Below, piece by piece: positions 4,486 to 5,464 of a stretch of DNA of 5,464 nucleotides; positions within the stretch are counted from its first letter, which is position 1, and the number at the start of each line of letters is the position of its first letter. The DNA comes from CADCTB01 sp038214685 (GTDB taxonomy: Bacteria; Actinomycetota; Acidimicrobiia; Acidimicrobiales; AC-14): positions 1 to 5,464 of the forward strand of contig JBBQRO010000213.1 of NCBI GenBank assembly GCA_038214685.1, given 5' to 3'. The translations under genes and the position numbers were made by a program. The notes under the pieces are model-generated. The model saw nothing but the letters and a program-made list of their open reading frames with translations. It searched no databases and was not told the DNA's origin.

Positions 4486-5464
4486 TGGCCAGGATCCACA
4501 TCGCGGTCGAGGGCATGACGTGTGAGCACTGCGAGACAACGGTGACCGCCGCGCTGCGGGGGGCGGGAGCGACTGCCACAGAGGCCGACTTCCGGTGCGG
4601 GGCGGCCAGCGCCGACTTCGACGGCGACCCGAATGCCCTGGCCGACGCCATCGGCCAGGCCGGCTACACCGCCGGTGACATCGACATCGAGCCCGCTGAG
4701 GTCGTCTCGACCATCACGGGGACATCTGAGGGCGACTACGACCTGGCCGTGATCGGCTCCGGCGGCGCCGCCTTCGCCGCCGCCATCCGGGCCACCGACA
4801 TGGGCGCGCGGGTGGTGGTGATCGAGCGGGCCACCGTGGGCGGCACCTGCGTCAACGTCGGCTGCGTGCCCTCCAAGACGCTGCTGGCCGGAGCCGACGC
4901 CTTCCACGCCGCCGGGTCCCACCCCTTCGCCGGGCTGCCCACCACCGCCGGACGTCCCGACCTGGCCGCCCTGGTGGCCCAGAAGGACGAGCTGGTCGGC
5001 CAGCTCCGCCAGGCCAAGTACGTGGACGTGGCCGCGGCCTACGGCTTCGACATCCTCTACGGCGAAGCCCGCTTCATCGACCCGGACACCCTGGAGGTCG
5101 ACGGGCGACCGCTGCGGGCCGCTTCGTACCTGGTGGCCACCGGGGCCGAGCCCAGGGTTCCCGACGTGGCCGGGCTGGCCGAGGCCGGCTACCTGACGTC
5201 GACGACGGTCATGGAGCTCACCAAGGTGCCGGCACGCGTGGTCACCATCGGCGGCGGCTTTGTGGGCATGGAGCAGAGCCAGCTCCTGGCCCGCCTGGGG
5301 ACCCAGGTCACCGTGGTCGGCCGCCTCGCCCCCCGGGCCGAGCCGGAGCTGGCGGCGTGGCTGGGCCGGGTGTTCGCCGACGAGGGGATCACCGTCCTGG
5401 CCCAGCGGGCGGTGGCGGTGGAGCGCGACGGTGCCGGCACCGTGGTCATCACGGCCGACGGCAC
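4485..5464 (+). CDS. merA: Mercuric reductase MerA with N-terminal HMA domain (3' end outside window)
   Basis: MerA reduces Hg(II) to volatile Hg(0) with NADPH and FAD in the cytoplasm. The first 326 residues are present. Residues 1-68 form a heavy-metal-associated domain with GMTCEHC (10-16; C13, C16), which passes Hg(II) to the core; an additional Cys38 lies in the same domain. After a short linker come the FAD-binding fingerprint VIGSGGAAFAAA (89-100), the redox-active site GGTCVNVGCVPSK (119-131; C122, C127), the LRQAKY segment (174-179), the ATGAEPRVP loop (218-226), and the pyridine-nucleotide fingerprint GGGFVGME (256-263) followed by R280, which fits NADPH rather than NADH. The C-terminal Cys pair that takes up Hg(II) would lie beyond the window, so activity cannot be fully judged. 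The HMA domain and the VNVGC active site separate it from lipoamide dehydrogenase and glutathione reductase. It is co-transcribed with the ArsR sensor. Confidence 0.95.
   Translation, partial: MARIHIAVEGMTCEHCETTVTAALRGAGATATEADFRCGAASADFDGDPNALADAIGQAGYTAGDIDIEPAEVVSTITGTSEGDYDLAVIGSGGAAFAAAIRATDMGARVVVIERATVGGTCVNVGCVPSKTLLAGADAFHAAGSHPFAGLPTTAGRPDLAALVAQKDELVGQLRQAKYVDVAAAYGFDILYGEARFIDPDTLEVDGRPLRAASYLVATGAEPRVPDVAGLAEAGYLTSTTVMELTKVPARVVTIGGGFVGMEQSQLLARLGTQVTVVGRLAPRAEPELAAWLGRVFADEGITVLAQRAVAVERDGAGTVVITADG

Noticed and set aside
3908..4651. Minus-strand 247-codon frame across the ArsR gene and merA start
   Set aside because: Most of it is antisense to the clearly real ArsR and merA genes; only its last part (about 3959-4054) carries a family-like pattern and is listed as a fragment.
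4362..5464. Minus-strand frames opposite merA
   Set aside because: merA is unmistakable on the plus strand; these are compositional shadows without motifs.

Overview
The window is very GC-rich, and nearly all of its readable frames carry G or C at third codon positions. With the gene types present this suggests a high-GC actinobacterium, possibly a soil or metagenomic lineage such as the Acidimicrobiia; that placement is inference. The window holds two opposed gene blocks at a heavy-metal or mercury resistance locus.

Right side, plus strand (about 4044 to the end): a small mercury operon. A promoter with a perfect palindrome between its -35 and -10 boxes drives an ArsR/SmtB-type metal sensor carrying a CmtR-like Cys-x3-Cys pair. 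The sensor's stop codon overlaps by one base the start of merA, a mercuric reductase with an N-terminal HMA domain. merA runs off the window edge. The expected logic is that Hg(II) releases the repressor and MerA reduces Hg(II) to Hg(0).

Left side, minus strand (about 3383 down to 1, read right to left): a tightly packed gene train. It encodes an 84-aa membrane protein with a CPDC motif, a broken ccdA-type membrane gene, the C-terminal half of a thioredoxin/ResA-like gene, a 64-aa membrane peptide, a membrane-anchored Asp-box (BNR-like) repeat protein, a membrane-anchored thioredoxin-fold protein without CxxC, a polytopic His-rich membrane protein, and the start of an alpha/beta hydrolase. 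From 2375 leftward every gene looks intact, and the genes overlap by 4 to 16 bases, which indicates one translationally coupled operon.

Middle (about 3384-4043): no intact gene on either strand. On the minus strand are gene relics: an unrecognised coding frame interrupted by a TAG and a frameshift, and a short piece that reads like the core of the cupredoxin domain found in copper-handling TauE/SafE-type proteins. The cupredoxin piece runs antisense right up to the mer promoter. The simplest reading is that an older metal or thiol-redox operon on the minus strand has been eroded at its upstream end where it meets the mer unit. Raw-sequence indel errors could mimic the single-base disruptions, but not the missing middle of ccdA-trx.
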